DNA of 64,000 bases from Wolbachia endosymbiont (group B) of Germaria angustata (GCF_964026725.1 NZ_OZ034691.1:62001-126000), one strand, 5' to 3'; shown: positions 48,109 to 58,620, counted from the first letter of the stretch. A program made the numbers and translations. The notes: generated by a model from the letters alone, not told the origin.

Positions 48109-49305
48109 TCAAGATTCAGCTACTTTATTTTTATAGTATGTTTCTTTTGTAGCATAATTAAAAATACTAGCAAATGTTAACATTGCAAATATTGTGAAAA
48201 GCGCCATTTGATGATCTGAAAAAAGTGCTAAAATTGACACTAAAATTCCACTCATAACAAACATAAATCCATTGATAATGGATGATGATGTGCTAATATA
48301 CTTCTGCTCAACAATCTCACTGCCAACAGTAAAATTAAGCATATGTCCGCCTGCAAAAAAACCAAACATTAACATACAAAAGTATATAATATGAACTGTT
48401 AAATTGCCGTATGGTAAAATAATAACTGAAATACCTTGCAATATGGCAAAAGCAGAGATTACGTGCCTTCTATTTTTAAATAGATTTGAGATTAAATCTG
48501 CAATTGGAGCACCAACTGCAAGACCAAGCCACAATATTGCAGTTGCCACACCTAACTCCATTGTATTTAGTTCTAAGTTGCTTAGTAACCTTGGTGCCCA
48601 CAGCATATTAAGCGCTAAAAATGTTCCAAAAGTAATAGCACCTACTACTGAAGTTATCCAGATATCTCTTAATTTTAGCACCGTTAGTATAGAACATATT
48701 ACTGTTTTTATAGAGCTTGTTATTGTGCATTTTTCCAAACTTTTTTTTGAAAGTCCTTTCGGATAAAAAAACATAAGTACAAATATCGATACGCCAAATA
48801 ATATTACGTATACAATCAAATTCTTCCAATCCATACCTTCAGCAAGGAAGCTAGAGAACAACATTTGAATCATCAAAGCGGAAAGACTTGAAATTGTCTG
48901 CACTAGTGAGAACATCAGTCCAAATTGGGTAATGGGAAAATATGTGCTACTTATATGAGCAGCTCCAACAAAACCAAATGATGCTCCAATTGCAATCAAG
49001 AATTGAGATAAAATTAGATGGACAAAACTGTCACTACTAATAAGGATAAAAAACCCAAAGATCATAATCGATAATGAGAGAAAATAAATTTTTTTGCTGG
49101 AAAAAACATTAAACATTGCCCCACTAAAAAATTGTGAGATAGCAAAAGTCCAAGTATATGCTGAATTAGCCAGTGCAACTTGCGCAATCGTGATCCCAAG
49201 TTCTTTTTCAAGATCCACACTTATAAAGGTGTAGATTATTTGCATATTGCTGAATAGAACAATTAAGTTGCTGATCAGCCAAATGAACCAAGCTCTACTT
49301 TCCAT
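48109..49305 (-). CDS. Major facilitator superfamily transporter
   Basis: The 398-residue product has about twelve hydrophobic segments in two sets of six with a loop near residues 190-200. MFS features include an SAYTWTFAISQF segment in helix 2 and the loop following it, and GAPIADLISNLFKNRR after helix 8. The substrate cannot be told. In Wolbachia and Rickettsia, MFS proteins of the ProP type are numerous. It is alone on this strand, with a 1.1-kb decayed region upstream. Confidence 0.85.
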   Translation of the reverse strand: MESRAWFIWLISNLIVLFSNMQIIYTFISVDLEKELGITIAQVALANSAYTWTFAISQFFSGAMFNVFSSKKIYFLSLSIMIFGFFILISSDSFVHLILSQFLIAIGASFGFVGAAHISSTYFPITQFGLMFSLVQTISSLSALMIQMLFSSFLAEGMDWKNLIVYVILFGVSIFVLMFFYPKGLSKKSLEKCTITSSIKTVICSILTVLKLRDIWITSVVGAITFGTFLALNMLWAPRLLSNLELNTMELGVATAILWLGLAVGAPIADLISNLFKNRRHVISAFAILQGISVIILPYGNLTVHIIYFCMLMFGFFAGGHMLNFTVGSEIVEQKYISTSSSIINGFMFVMSGILVSILALFSDHQMALFTIFAMLTFASIFNYATKETYYKNKVAES

Positions 49306-49535
49306 AAGATTTTATAAGTAATCCATTAATAACAAGCCTCTTTTAGGTTCTGATTAATGTTAAAACAGTTGCAATTATAGATTATATAAAAGCTATGAAA
49401 CAACAAATTTGTTGTGAGATTTTAATTGTTAGAATCTGTATATGATCTCAAAAAAAGAATAGATTTTTGCTTTTTATCCCCTGTTATAAAGGAGTATAAA
49501 GCGTACGGTGAAAGGCCTGGGTAAAGATGATATAA

Positions 49536-49631
49536 TTCCAACAAGAGAGATACCCTTCAGATCATCTTCCATTGAATGTAATGGTTGATGTCACAGTTGA
49601 ACAGCACAAGCAAAGACAATTAGAGTTATAA
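49536..49631 (+). pseudogene. C-terminal fragment of an endonuclease/exonuclease/phosphatase-family gene
   Basis: The plus strand here reads ERYPSDHLPLNVMVDVTVEQ and then six more residues to a TAA at 49629-49631. SDHLPL followed by hydrophobic residues is the conserved C-terminal catalytic block of the EEP nuclease/phosphatase family. In-frame stops lie just upstream, so only the end of the gene remains. Confidence 0.5.
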
Positions 49632-49889
49632 AATCTTGTTTAATACACATTAAAGAGGACCTATTTTTTGCCACTCAGAACCTGTCTTGAAAGGGAAAAA
49701 AAAAGAATAAAGCAAGAAATAGGAGGGTAACAAGTGATATAAGTGACAAGGCCAAATGTTGCACAAGTAGCAATAGGGAGAGCAAAAACATAACAATTAT
49801 TAATGCGATAAAATATGTAATGAGTAGTAGTTGCTGGTGCTAACCTTTAATATAGTTATGCAAGAGGCCTAATTTAAAATATTAAATAG

Positions 49890-50145
49890 CTAACGTAAAA
49901 AATTGCTTCCATATATTTTAAATCTGATTATAATCGCAGTGAGAGATATTTTAAGAGCTCAAAATCTATCTTTGTCTGCAGACTGTTTAGTCAAATTTTT
50001 AATCAAAAAGCGTAGCGTATCTTCTTTAGTGCATATCTGTTGTATGTGCGCTGCACTTTTTTCTAATCTTTTTTACACAGGGGGATTTTATATCCAGAAT
50101 TCCAGATACTTGATCTTTACTTTAGCTAAAAAACAATAGGCGCCT
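49890..50145. repeat. Second copy of the repeated gene remnant
   Basis: It matches 16490-16740 along its whole length, including TGTCTGCAGACT, GTAGCGTATC and TCCAGAATTCCAGATACTTGA. Relative to that copy it carries at least two single-base indels on the minus strand, which break the open frame. A 78-codon plus-strand frame (49903-50139) exists but is not conserved in the other copy. Confidence 0.6.
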
Positions 50146-50417
50146 ATAGTTTAACGCTAATTAAAATAAAAATTTTTCTAATATATAGAAGAATTACAAA
50201 ATCACTGTTTACTGAAAACGGGCCAAGAAAGCTGCTAATGTCACAGAATTTTAGGTAAACGTTGTTTGCTTAACGTATGAGTGTGCTCTCCTTACTTCAA
50301 GAACTCTTTAATATTTAACCACTTAAGTCCTTTCAAGATATGTTCTTAGATAATAGTTTTTCAAATCTTTGGTAAATCAAAGTCAGCTTAACTATTAATT
50401 ATTTATCTTTTTTCTAG

Positions 50418-52352
50418 TTATGTAACGGGTCTGTTATTAAATTTTTCAATAATACCTTTTATTTTTGCCGCCTCTTCAAACTCTAAATTTTCAGCATGCT
50501 TCAACATTTGCTTTTTCAAACTATTTAGATCATTCTTACTAAAATTCTCAACTACCACTTTTTCCTGTAAAGTATTTGATATAGGCTTTATTATAGTTTT
50601 TGGTACAATATTATTCAGTGTATTATGCTCTGTCTGTTTCTTTCTTCTCCTTTCAGTTTCTTTCAGTGCACGATCCATAGAATTAGTAATTTTGTCTGCA
50701 TATAAAATTACTCTGCCTTCAACATTGCGTGCAGCACGGCCTATCGTTTGAATGAGCGAAGTCTCTGATCGTAAAAAACCTTCTTTGTCAGCATCTAAAA
50801 TTGCAACCAGCCCACATTCGGGAATATCAAGACCTTCCCGCAATAAGTTAACGCCAACAAGAACATCTATTTCTTTAGATCTTAATTTGCATATAATTTC
50901 AATTCTTTCCAGTGCACCAATATCTGAATGTAGGTAAGTTACTTTCATACTGAGCTCACTCATATGCTCAGCTAGCTTTTCAGCCATTTTTTTTGTCAAT
51001 GTGGTAATTAGAATACAAAATCCTTTTTTTATTGTTACTTGCGCCTCGTGAATCACATCATCAACCTGACTCTCTGTTGGTTTTATGGTGCAGATGGGAT
51101 CTGTCAGTCCTGTTGGGCGGATAACTTGCTCTATGAATGCGTGGTTAGTCTTTTCTAACTCATATTTTCCTGGAGTAGCCGAAACGTAAATAGTCTGGGG
51201 CCGTATTGCCTCCCACTCTTCCAATTTTAATGGACGGTTATCAAAAGCAGAAGGTAGCCTAAAACCATAATCTATCAATTTCTTTTTACGTGCTTCATTA
51301 CCGCTATACATTGCACCTATCTGGGGAACGGTTACATGGCTTTCATCAACAAATAAAATTACATCTTTAGGTAAATACTCAAACAATGTAGGCGGTGGAT
51401 CTCCGGCTTTCATTCCATAAAGATAACGCGAATAATTTTCAATACCTTTACACACTCCCGTTGCCATCATCATTTCAATATCAAAATTAGTACGCTGCTC
51501 AAGGCGTTTTGCTTCAACAATTTTGTTCTGTGAATAGTAATAATCCAGGCGTTCATGTAGTTCTTTTTTAATCAATTGAACTGCTTGCAAAAGAGTCTCA
51601 CGTGATGTAGTGTAATAGCTATTTGGAAAAATGGTGACTTTATCTATGCGTCTGATAATATTGCCATTCATGGCATCAATCTCAGAAATTTCTTCTATTT
51701 CATCACCAAACAATGATAAACGCCAAGCTTTATTTTCATAATAGGCAGGAAATATATCAATAATATCGCCGCGCACTCTGAAATATCCTCGCTCAAATCT
51801 GACATCAGAACGTTTATATTGGAGATTAGCTAAATTATTCAGAAAGTCATTAACATGAATCTTATCTCCAGCACTTAAAGTCAAGGTCATGCTGAGATAG
51901 CTCTCAGGCGAACCAAGACCATATATACAAGAAACACTCGCAACTACAATCGTGTCCCTACGCTCCAAAAGAGAGCATATAGCAGAATAGCGTAGCATAT
52001 CAATTCTTTCATTTATTAAAGAGTCTTTTTCAATATAAGTGTCTGTTTGTGGCGAATAAGCCTCAGGCTGATAATAATCATAATAAGAAATGAAGTATCC
52101 AACAGCATTGTGGGGGGAAAATCCTCTCATCTCCTCGTAAAGCTGTGCCGCTAAAGTTTTATTATGCGCCATAATTAACGCAGGCCTGTTTGTTCTTGCA
52201 ATAACATTTGCCATAGTAAAAGTTTTTCCAGAGCCAGTTACTCCAAGTAAAACCTGATCTCTTTTTTTGTTATTTAGTCCTTCAACTAAACTATCTATTG
52301 CTTGTGGTTGATCCCCAGCTGGCTGAAAATTTGTAACTATTTGAAATGCCAT
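50418..52352 (-). CDS. uvrB: Excinuclease ABC subunit B
   Basis: UvrB is the damage-verifying helicase of nucleotide excision repair. The 644-residue product has Walker [16 protein letters not shown], the beta-hairpin [10 protein letters not shown], the DESH-type box in [12 protein letters not shown], motif VI in [13 protein letters not shown] and a C-terminal UVR motif ([19 protein letters not shown]) that binds UvrC. Length is slightly under the usual 660-670. It stands alone on the minus strand upstream of petBC. Confidence 0.96.
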   Translation of the reverse strand: MAFQIVTNFQPAGDQPQAIDSLVEGLNNKKRDQVLLGVTGSGKTFTMANVIARTNRPALIMAHNKTLAAQLYEEMRGFSPHNAVGYFISYYDYYQPEAYSPQTDTYIEKDSLINERIDMLRYSAICSLLERRDTIVVASVSCIYGLGSPESYLSMTLTLSAGDKIHVNDFLNNLANLQYKRSDVRFERGYFRVRGDIIDIFPAYYENKAWRLSLFGDEIEEISEIDAMNGNIIRRIDKVTIFPNSYYTTSRETLLQAVQLIKKELHERLDYYYSQNKIVEAKRLEQRTNFDIEMMMATGVCKGIENYSRYLYGMKAGDPPPTLFEYLPKDVILFVDESHVTVPQIGAMYSGNEARKKKLIDYGFRLPSAFDNRPLKLEEWEAIRPQTIYVSATPGKYELEKTNHAFIEQVIRPTGLTDPICTIKPTESQVDDVIHEAQVTIKKGFCILITTLTKKMAEKLAEHMSELSMKVTYLHSDIGALERIEIICKLRSKEIDVLVGVNLLREGLDIPECGLVAILDADKEGFLRSETSLIQTIGRAARNVEGRVILYADKITNSMDRALKETERRRKKQTEHNTLNNIVPKTIIKPISNTLQEKVVVENFSKNDLNSLKKQMLKHAENLEFEEAAKIKGIIEKFNNRPVT

Positions 52353-52438
52353 AATCCCTATACTTTCATAATATATTTATCATTACATAATACACATGAT
52401 ATTATGAGTAAGGTATAAAAACGAGCGTAAATGAAGTT

Positions 52439-53203
52439 CTATTTTCCTTTTTTATAGAGTTGGCTCCAAACTCTATTGTTAGTGAGAACAAAAAACACCG
52501 TCAAAATTATAAAATATGTCACTATTTTTAGCCCAAGTTTATGTCGGCGCTCCAGTTCTGGCTCTGCTGCCCATTGTAAGAAATTTACCACATCATATGC
52601 CATATTTTCAACTGTGGCTTGCCTTGTACCATCATATTCTACCATTCCTTCAGAGAGTGGTGGTGCCATAGCTAACCTGCCTGTTGAAAAATATGGATTA
52701 AAATATAAACCGTTCTCATCATGTTCACCGTTTTGATAACCAATTAGTAGTGAATAGATATAATTTGCACCATCATGTCTTGCTTTGACAATTAATGATA
52801 AGTCCGGTGGAATTGCTCCATTGTTGCTTGCTGCAGCTGCTTCTTTTGTATCAAAAGGTGCAATAAAATAATCCGAAGACACTCCCGGCCTATCAAACAT
52901 TTCACCCAAATCATTCGGACCATCTTTAACTTGGTAAGAGGCTGCAATTTGTTTTACATCCTCTTCAGAAAAACCAACATCTTGCAAATTACGAAACGCT
53001 ATTCTATTCATTGAATGGCAAGCAGCACAGACTTCCTTGTATACTTTATAGCCACGCTGAATTGACTCTCTATCGAAAGATCCAGTAATTCCATCAAAAC
53101 TCCAGTCGATTTTCTTATTTGGTAAAGGTTTAAACTCCTCTGCAGATAGAGAATTAGCGAAAAATAATACACAAAACACAGCAACTTTAACCAACAGCAT
53201 CAC
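52439..53203 (-). CDS. petC: Cytochrome c1
   Basis: Cytochrome c1 passes electrons from the Rieske protein to cytochrome c in complex III. The 254-residue product has a signal peptide, the haem-attachment CAACHSMNR (about residues 34-42), the methionine-ligand region in [13 protein letters not shown], and a C-terminal membrane anchor (about 226-243). Its start overlaps petB by 4 bp (ATGA-type), so the two are translated together. Confidence 0.95.
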   Translation of the reverse strand: MMLLVKVAVFCVLFFANSLSAEEFKPLPNKKIDWSFDGITGSFDRESIQRGYKVYKEVCAACHSMNRIAFRNLQDVGFSEEDVKQIAASYQVKDGPNDLGEMFDRPGVSSDYFIAPFDTKEAAAASNNGAIPPDLSLIVKARHDGANYIYSLLIGYQNGEHDENGLYFNPYFSTGRLAMAPPLSEGMVEYDGTRQATVENMAYDVVNFLQWAAEPELERRHKLGLKIVTYFIILTVFFVLTNNRVWSQLYKKGK

Positions 53204-54426
53204 TTCATCTCCGGAACGGAATCGCTTATTGTTTTTGGTAATTTTTTTGGTTTCTCATATTTACTAAGTAAAGGTAAAACTATCACAAAATATGAAAAAT
53301 AATAAAGAGTTGAGAGTCTACTTAAAGTAATGTAAGGCTCTTTAACTTCCTGCCCCCCAAGCCAAGCAAGAAATGCAAAATTTATTGCAAAAACCCAAAA
53401 AAATTTCTTAAATAATGGGCGATAAGCACCACTTTTAACTTTTGATTTATCAAGCCAAGGCAAAAGAAACCAAACTAAAATAGATCCAAACATGGTAAGT
53501 ACACCAATGAGCTTATTTGGAATTGAGCGCAACATCGCATAAAAAGGTAGGAAATACCACTCTGGTACTATGTGTACTGGAGTTACCATAGGATCAGCTT
53601 CTATATAATTATCAGGATGCCCAAGATAATTAGGGGCATAAAAAACAAATCCAAACAAAATTATAAAAAATAAACCAAAAGTTATGCAGTCCTTTGCTAT
53701 ATAATAAGGATAAAAAGGAATAGTGTCCTTACCTGACCTTACTTCTATTCCACTTGGGTTATTAGAGCCAAATCTATGCAGAGCAACAACATGCAACATA
53801 GCTAAAGCAATAATAATGAAAGGAAGAAGATAATGAAGTGCAAAAAAACGATTGAGCGTTGGGTTATCAACGGAAAAACCACCCCACAACCATATAACTA
53901 TTTTATTGCCAATTAAAGGTATGGCTGAAAATAAGTTAGTTATAACTGTTGCACCCCAAAAGCTCATTTGTCCCCATGGAAGAACATATCCCATAAAGGC
54001 AGTTGCCATCATTGCAAAAAATATAAATATGCCAATAAACCACACCATTTCTCGCGGTCTCTTATAAGATCCGTAATATAATCCACGCATGATATGAACA
54101 TAGACCACCATAAAGAAGAGTGACGCCCCAACAGCATGAGTATAACGTATCAGCCATCCATAACTTACGTCACGCATTATACGCTCCACACTATTAAATG
54201 CATGATCAACATGCGGAGTGTAGTGCATGGCAAGAAATATACCTGTTATTATCTGCAAAATTAGTGCTATACCAGCCAAAGAACCAAAATTCCAAGCATA
54301 ATTTAAATTTTTTGGTACTTGATAAGAAGCAGTATGTTTTAGAAAAGAAAATATAGGCAGTCTATACTCTATCCAACCTAATATACCTTTTTCTTCTGTT
54401 ATTTCTTTCTTGCTATCATCTTCCAT
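53200..54426 (-). CDS. petB: Cytochrome b of complex III
   Basis: The 408-residue polytopic protein carries the b-type haem ligands in two pairs (for example in [21 protein letters not shown] and the later [20 protein letters not shown] helices), the [13 protein letters not shown] motif of the Qo site and eight or so membrane helices. The Rieske gene petA is not next to it in this window. The 5' end faces the ankyrin array, and fragments like its first coding part recur in the array spacers. Confidence 0.95.
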   Translation of the reverse strand: MEDDSKKEITEEKGILGWIEYRLPIFSFLKHTASYQVPKNLNYAWNFGSLAGIALILQIITGIFLAMHYTPHVDHAFNSVERIMRDVSYGWLIRYTHAVGASLFFMVVYVHIMRGLYYGSYKRPREMVWFIGIFIFFAMMATAFMGYVLPWGQMSFWGATVITNLFSAIPLIGNKIVIWLWGGFSVDNPTLNRFFALHYLLPFIIIALAMLHVVALHRFGSNNPSGIEVRSGKDTIPFYPYYIAKDCITFGLFFIILFGFVFYAPNYLGHPDNYIEADPMVTPVHIVPEWYFLPFYAMLRSIPNKLIGVLTMFGSILVWFLLPWLDKSKVKSGAYRPLFKKFFWVFAINFAFLAWLGGQEVKEPYITLSRLSTLYYFSYFVIVLPLLSKYEKPKKLPKTISDSVPEMK

Positions 54427-54518
54427 AACTTAAAGTTTTTTTCATCTTAACTCATTTTATTGTAACAACTTACCTACAACGCACAATAAAAAGTTTAATT
54501 TAAATAATAGATTTCACG

Positions 54519-54550
54519 AAAACAAGCACTCAGACTTGAGTGCTTGTTTT
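54519..54550 (-). terminator. Hairpin terminator after ankyrin gene 1
   Basis: A 14-bp perfect stem (AAAACAAGCACTCA and its inverse) with a 4-nt loop overlaps the stop codon of the gene by 2 bp. A U-rich arm makes it a rho-independent-like terminator in either direction. Confidence 0.75.
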
Positions 54551-55736
54551 AACTGATTGAAAGGGATTTTTGGTGCAGGCCTTTAGATATTGTGAAGTTG
54601 CTCAGTGAGCTTTCAGGATACTGATAAAGTTTGTCACACTTGCTAAGTGCCATCTTGACATCTCTTTCTAGAGAATTAAGTTTTCTTTCTTTAACCTGTC
54701 TTATCGTTAAAAGTGAATCATCCAGTGGCATTGAATATCTTTTCCCTGTGAACTTACTTATTGCTATAGCAGTTAGCAGAATTGTTCCATTACAATCAAC
54801 TTGTGAAGAACCAATTGAGCTTCCAGTCGAATGTGCAATAGATTGCTTTGCAAGAGGTAAAGCAGGGGCACTCTGAAATAAGCTACTGAGTGCAGCAATT
54901 GTTGAAGTTCCCATCCAACTAAATACACTATTAATAAAAGAAGAAGGTCTTACTGCACTACTTGGTGCAGGAGTAATATCTTCTGAGTTTACATTGGCAC
55001 TCTCTGCTTCTGCAGCAATTTCTTTTATCGTTTTGCCGGAATAAAATAACTTAACATAATCTGATGGTGTCTCGTTCCTTATATTCTTAACATTATCAAT
55101 GTCGGCACCATTATCATATAACAGCTTAATTATTTTTGGACGTTTTGAACTAATAGCCAAATATATAGGTGTTTCCCCCCGTTCGTTTTGAACATTGACA
55201 TCAGCTTTATATTTAACGAGAAGTTCAACTATTTTTTTGTAATCTCTTAGGATAGCAGCATGTAGACACGAATCTTGTGAATCATCGTAAAAGTCAAATT
55301 TGCTATTTGGACTAGCACCATGCTTAAGCAGGACTTCAACTTTTTCCGGACTATTTTCATCTATAGCCCAGCCTACAAGAGTGCGTTTTTCACCAGCATA
55401 TGAAAAATAACCACTAATGCTAGCCTTTTTATCGATTAGAAGCTCTATCATTTCTGTGGTGCTCTTTGTAACAGCATAGTATATAGGAGGCACACGAAAA
55501 AAGTTCTCAATATTAACATCTGCGCCATTCTCAATTAAAAAACTCATCATTTCTAAATCTTGTTTACTAACAGCAATCGATAAGGGTGAGTTACCATTTC
55601 TATCTTTAGAGTTAATAACGTTAGTAGTATGTGTCTTTCCTTCTCTAATATACTCCTCAGCTTTTTGAAAATCACGTTCCTTTACTGCAGAACGTAGCCC
55701 ATCTCTCCATTTTTCAACTTCTGTTTTTGTAACCAT
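54549..55736 (-). CDS. Ankyrin-repeat protein, array copy 1
   Basis: The 395-residue product has about six ankyrin repeats (residues 46-240), clearest at NGNSPLSIAVSKQD, SCLHAAILRD and GETPIYLAISSK. A linker precedes the array's conserved C-terminal domain (about 262-395), which begins near RPSSFINSVFSWMG and ends in ISKGLHQKSLSIS. AGGAGG precedes the ATG. The C-terminal 135 residues differ from copy 2 at only about five positions, while the ankyrin halves are unrelated in detail, which points to gene conversion or recent domain exchange. Function is unknown; the type suggests a host-interaction protein. Confidence 0.85.
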   Translation of the reverse strand: MVTKTEVEKWRDGLRSAVKERDFQKAEEYIREGKTHTTNVINSKDRNGNSPLSIAVSKQDLEMMSFLIENGADVNIENFFRVPPIYYAVTKSTTEMIELLIDKKASISGYFSYAGEKRTLVGWAIDENSPEKVEVLLKHGASPNSKFDFYDDSQDSCLHAAILRDYKKIVELLVKYKADVNVQNERGETPIYLAISSKRPKIIKLLYDNGADIDNVKNIRNETPSDYVKLFYSGKTIKEIAAEAESANVNSEDITPAPSSAVRPSSFINSVFSWMGTSTIAALSSLFQSAPALPLAKQSIAHSTGSSIGSSQVDCNGTILLTAIAISKFTGKRYSMPLDDSLLTIRQVKERKLNSLERDVKMALSKCDKLYQYPESSLSNFTISKGLHQKSLSIS

Positions 55737-55846
55737 AATCCCTCCTAAAGGATAAAATTTTTACCTTTGTACCACATAATTTGGGCATATGCTAGTACAA
55801 TTTATATGTAAAATTAAAAGAAATTTACAACGTAAGAGATTGTTAT

Positions 55847-55895
55847 TTCATCACGTGCTACATTTAGTTTTTGTACAAAATACCATAAGCCTCCT
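55847..55895 (+). repeat. Scar of the DnaJ-like gene 3' end in spacer 1
   Basis: The stretch with TCATCACGTGCTACATTTAG followed by TTTTTGTACAAAATACC matches the 3' end of the DnaJ-like gene (59870-59930), with several changes. It has no reading frame now. It is one of three such scars in the array. Confidence 0.55.
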
Positions 55896-55964
55896 TAATT
55901 TACTTAAATTTCGTAGCAGCTTATTCCCAACATATAAGAGCTTTAACTTAAAGAGGATTATACG

Positions 55965-55996
55965 AAAATAAGCACTCAAGCTTGAGTGCTTATTTT
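55965..55996 (-). terminator. Perfect 32-bp palindromic terminator after ankyrin gene 2
   Basis: AAAATAAGCACTCAAG is followed directly by its exact inverse, and the hairpin overlaps the stop codon of the upstream gene by 2 bp. Same family as the other three array terminators. Confidence 0.8.
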
Positions 55997-57050
55997 AACT
56001 GATTGAAAGGGATTTTTGGTGCAGGCCTTTAGATATTGTGAAGTTGCTCAGTGAGCTTTCAGGATACTGATAAAGTTTGTCACACTTGCTAAGTGCCATC
56101 TTGACATCTCTTTCTAGAGAATTAAGTTTTCTTTCTTTAACCTGTCTTATCGTTAAAAGTGAATCATCCAGTGGCATTGAATATCTTTCCCCTGTGAATT
56201 TACTTATTGCTATAGCAGTTAGGAGAACTGTTCCATTACAATCGACTTGTGAAGAACCAATTGAGCTTCCAGTCGAATGTGCAATAGATTGCTTTGCAGG
56301 AGGTAAAGCAGGGGCACTCTGAAATAGGCTACTGAGTGCAGCAGTTGTTGAAGTTCCCATCCAACTAAATACACTATTAATAAAAGAAGAAGGTTTTACT
56401 GCGCTGCTTAACACACTTGTACTATTATGATAGCTAAAGTTATTGCTAGCTTCTATTACCTTAAGATTTGTCCTAGAAGCTAATGTCTGACAATTAACTT
56501 TATCAGCACATTTTAATATAGATATTATTTTTTGCCTTGTATTACTATTACATATAGATTTTGGATCATCTCCAACAACATCCAGTGGTATTCTACCACC
56601 CGCATCTCTTATATAAATATTAACATCATGCTTGATCAGAAGTTCCACCATTTCCACTTGGCAATGGAAAGACGCTAAGTGCAAAGGCACCTTACCCATT
56701 ATATCTTGCAAATTGATCTTAGCATAACGACTAAGTAGAAACTGTCCTGCGTCTTCTCTACCATATTCAGCAGCAACGTGCAAGGCAACTCTCAAACTTT
56801 CACTACTAGCAGCATTAACATTGGCACCGTTATTAACCAAAAACTTCAATGTCTTGAAGCTATTTTCTTTAACAGCAAAACTTATAGGTTTCATACCGTA
56901 TCTTTCACCAATAAAAACCTGATTTTTTAGTTTCATCATCACTGCAGTTTTGATACATATGTTAGCTTTTAGAAGACTATGCTCTTCTATAGCAACAAAT
57001 AACTCATCTATAAAGTTCTCAATCCTTATCCGTTTTTGCATATATTGCAT
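55995..57050 (-). CDS. Ankyrin-repeat protein, array copy 2
   Basis: The 351-residue product has about four ankyrin repeats (residues 48-165), clearest at MKPISFAVKENS, LRVALHVAAEYGR and KVPLHLASFHCQ, then a linker and the array's C-terminal domain from KPSSFINSVFSWMG to the end, nearly identical to copy 1. GGGAAG lies about 6 nt before the ATG. It shares its upstream promoter pattern with copies 3 and 4. Confidence 0.85.
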   Translation of the reverse strand: MQYMQKRIRIENFIDELFVAIEEHSLLKANICIKTAVMMKLKNQVFIGERYGMKPISFAVKENSFKTLKFLVNNGANVNAASSESLRVALHVAAEYGREDAGQFLLSRYAKINLQDIMGKVPLHLASFHCQVEMVELLIKHDVNIYIRDAGGRIPLDVVGDDPKSICNSNTRQKIISILKCADKVNCQTLASRTNLKVIEASNNFSYHNSTSVLSSAVKPSSFINSVFSWMGTSTTAALSSLFQSAPALPPAKQSIAHSTGSSIGSSQVDCNGTVLLTAIAISKFTGERYSMPLDDSLLTIRQVKERKLNSLERDVKMALSKCDKLYQYPESSLSNFTISKGLHQKSLSIS

Positions 57051-57081
57051 TAAATACTTCCCAAATTACACCGTTCCTGGC

Positions 57082-57109
57082 TTTATATCACACAAGTTAG
57101 TATGCGCAA
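57082..57109 (-). promoter_or_regulatory. Predicted promoter of ankyrin gene 2
   Basis: TTGCGC (57109-57104) and TATAAA (57087-57082) lie 16 bp apart on the minus strand, about 32 nt before the ATG. The same arrangement recurs upstream of copies 3 and 4. Confidence 0.45.
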
Positions 57110-57154
57110 GCAAAATTTACAGAGAAAAAATTTCAATGGTTAAAAATGAGGTCT

Positions 57155-57240
57155 TCAGTAACTTATCACGTAACTTTTGTGCAAGATATTCGAAGCCCCT
57201 CATTTAAATTTTCAGTACTTGATAAGAAGCAGTATGCTGA
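57155..57240 (+). repeat. Fused scar: DnaJ-like 3' end then petB 5' fragment, spacer 2
   Basis: 57155-57201 matches the 3' end of the DnaJ-like gene (AGGTCTTCAGTAACTTATCA and ACTTTTGTGCAAGATATTC). 57202-57240 matches 54301-54339 inside petB, with GTACTTGATAAGAAGCAGTA conserved exactly. The order is that expected if a unit reaching from petB into the DnaJ-like gene was duplicated in tandem. Confidence 0.75.
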
Positions 57241-57249
57241 AGAAGGAGG

Positions 57250-57281
57250 AAAATAAGCACTCAAACTCGAGTGCTTATTTT
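57250..57281 (-). terminator. Hairpin terminator after ankyrin gene 3
   Basis: A 13-bp stem (AAAATAAGCACTC and inverse) with a 6-nt loop. Because gene 3 ends early by frameshift, it now lies 43 bp after the stop. Confidence 0.7.
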
Positions 57282-57323
57282 AAAGGGACTTTTGATGCAT
57301 GCCTTTAGATATTGTTGAATTGC

Positions 57324-58415
57324 TTAATGAATTCGAGGACATTGATAACGTTTTTCACAATTACTAATTGCCGTCTCGACTTTTTTGTCTATAATATCAA
57401 TTCTTGTCAGAGGTGGATTGTCCAGTGGCCTTAAATATTGTTTTCCTTTAATATAACTTACTGCCATAGCAATTAGCGTAGCTATTCCATTACAGTCAAT
57501 TTGTGAAGAACCAATAGGGCTAACAGCCAAGTGATCAACAGATTGTTGTGCAGGAGGTAAGGCAGGAGCACTGCTGAACAAGCTACTGATGGTAGTAGTT
57601 ATCCCACTAAATATACTATTAATAAAAGAGGAAGGTTTTACAGCATTGCTTGCAGTGCTGCTAACTTCTTCAAAATTTTCTCTGATAAGAGTGGAGGAAG
57701 AGTTCACTGTGCTACTTGCCAAGTTTTTGGTATTACTAACTTCCAATTCTACCTTAATTGCTTTGGTAGGGGATAATTGAAGACTCGCTGCACTACTTAC
57801 AAAATCTGTGCTGTCGTTAGCGTCTTTAATACCTGCTTTTATAGAAGTTAATTTTGCTTCACAGTCAGCTTCAGTAGCACTGCTCAATACAGATTCTATT
57901 TTTTGAATTTCACTACTACTACATTCATCTTTTCTAGCATTTCCAACAACATCTAATGCTGTTTTGCCGTAACGACTTTGAATACTAGCATCAGCACCTC
58001 TACAGAGTAGGAGTTTTACCATATCTAAATGACAATCGTTAGATGCTAAGTACAAAGGTGTAAAACCTTTATAATTTGTAGCATTGATGTTAGCATCACG
58101 ATCAAGTAAAAACTTTGCTATTTCTAGTTTGTCATGTCTAGCAGCAATGTGCAAGGGAGTACTCAAATATCGATTACTAATAGTAGCATTAACATCAGCA
58201 CCGCTGTTACATAAAAACTCTAATATCTTTAAATTACCCAAGAGAGTAGCATGATGTATAGGTTTCATATAGTATCTTTCATAATTCAACACTTCATTTT
58301 TTATTTGTTTATACTCTATCTCTTTAATACATTCTTTAACTTTCTGAAAATCACCTCTGCTTATAGTAGAAACTAATTTTCTTCCTAAAATCTCAATTAT
58401 TTTTTGTTTTTCCAT
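57324..58415 (-). CDS. Ankyrin-repeat protein, array copy 3 (tail lost by frameshift)
   Basis: From ATG 58415, which has a perfect AGGAGG, the product is 363 residues; a longer frame to 58478 lacks this signal. About four ankyrin repeats (residues 45-170; STPLHIAARHDK, FTPLYLASNDCH) precede a Ser/Thr-rich linker and the array's C-terminal domain (KPSSFINSIFSGI onward). It ends at CPRIH. One base inserted there restores the SLSN-STISKGMHQKSL tail of the other copies, so the tail was lost by a 1-bp deletion. Confidence 0.8.
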   Translation of the reverse strand: MEKQKIIEILGRKLVSTISRGDFQKVKECIKEIEYKQIKNEVLNYERYYMKPIHHATLLGNLKILEFLCNSGADVNATISNRYLSTPLHIAARHDKLEIAKFLLDRDANINATNYKGFTPLYLASNDCHLDMVKLLLCRGADASIQSRYGKTALDVVGNARKDECSSSEIQKIESVLSSATEADCEAKLTSIKAGIKDANDSTDFVSSAASLQLSPTKAIKVELEVSNTKNLASSTVNSSSTLIRENFEEVSSTASNAVKPSSFINSIFSGITTTISSLFSSAPALPPAQQSVDHLAVSPIGSSQIDCNGIATLIAMAVSYIKGKQYLRPLDNPPLTRIDIIDKKVETAISNCEKRYQCPRIH

Positions 58416-58446
58416 CAAATACCTCCTAAAAGAGAATGCTCCCGGC

Positions 58447-58474
58447 TTTATATCATGCAACTTAATATGTGCAA
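58447..58474 (-). promoter_or_regulatory. Predicted promoter of ankyrin gene 3
   Basis: TTGCAC (58474-58469), 16 bp, TATAAA (58452-58447), about 32 nt before the ATG. Conserved with copies 2 and 4. Confidence 0.5.
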
Positions 58475-58516
58475 GCAAAATTTACAGAGAAAAATTTCAA
58501 TAGTTAAAAATTAGGT

Positions 58517-58620
58517 CTTCACCAATTTATCACTTTAACTTTCGTACAAGACATGCTGAGCTTCCTTATTCACATTTTTTTGTTCTTAATAAGAAGCAAT
58601 CTGCTTTAGAAAAGGAAATA
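58517..58620 (+). repeat. Fused scar: DnaJ-like 3' end then petB 5' fragment, spacer 3
   Basis: 58517-58568 resembles the DnaJ-like 3' end (TAGGTCTTCACCAATTTATCA, ACTTTCGTACAAGACAT). 58570-58620 resembles petB 54305-54355 (AATAAGAAGCAATCTGCTTT, AGAAAAGGAAATA). It is more diverged than the scar in spacer 2, so it is probably older. Confidence 0.65.

Larger units (their letters stand above)
49306..50417. other. 1.1-kb spacer with gene remnants
   Basis: This spacer between the MFS gene and uvrB has no intact gene. It holds the fragment of an endonuclease/exonuclease/phosphatase gene (49536-49631) and a diverged copy of the repeated remnant (49890-50145). The sequence between 49640 and 49880 is purine-rich on the plus strand and shows nothing I recognise. 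It probably also contains the promoters of both flanking genes. Confidence 0.6.

Noticed and set aside
49903..50139. 78-codon plus-strand ORF with hydrophobic N-terminus
   Set aside because: The homologous copy at 16490-16740 has stops in this frame; the minus-strand frame is better preserved.
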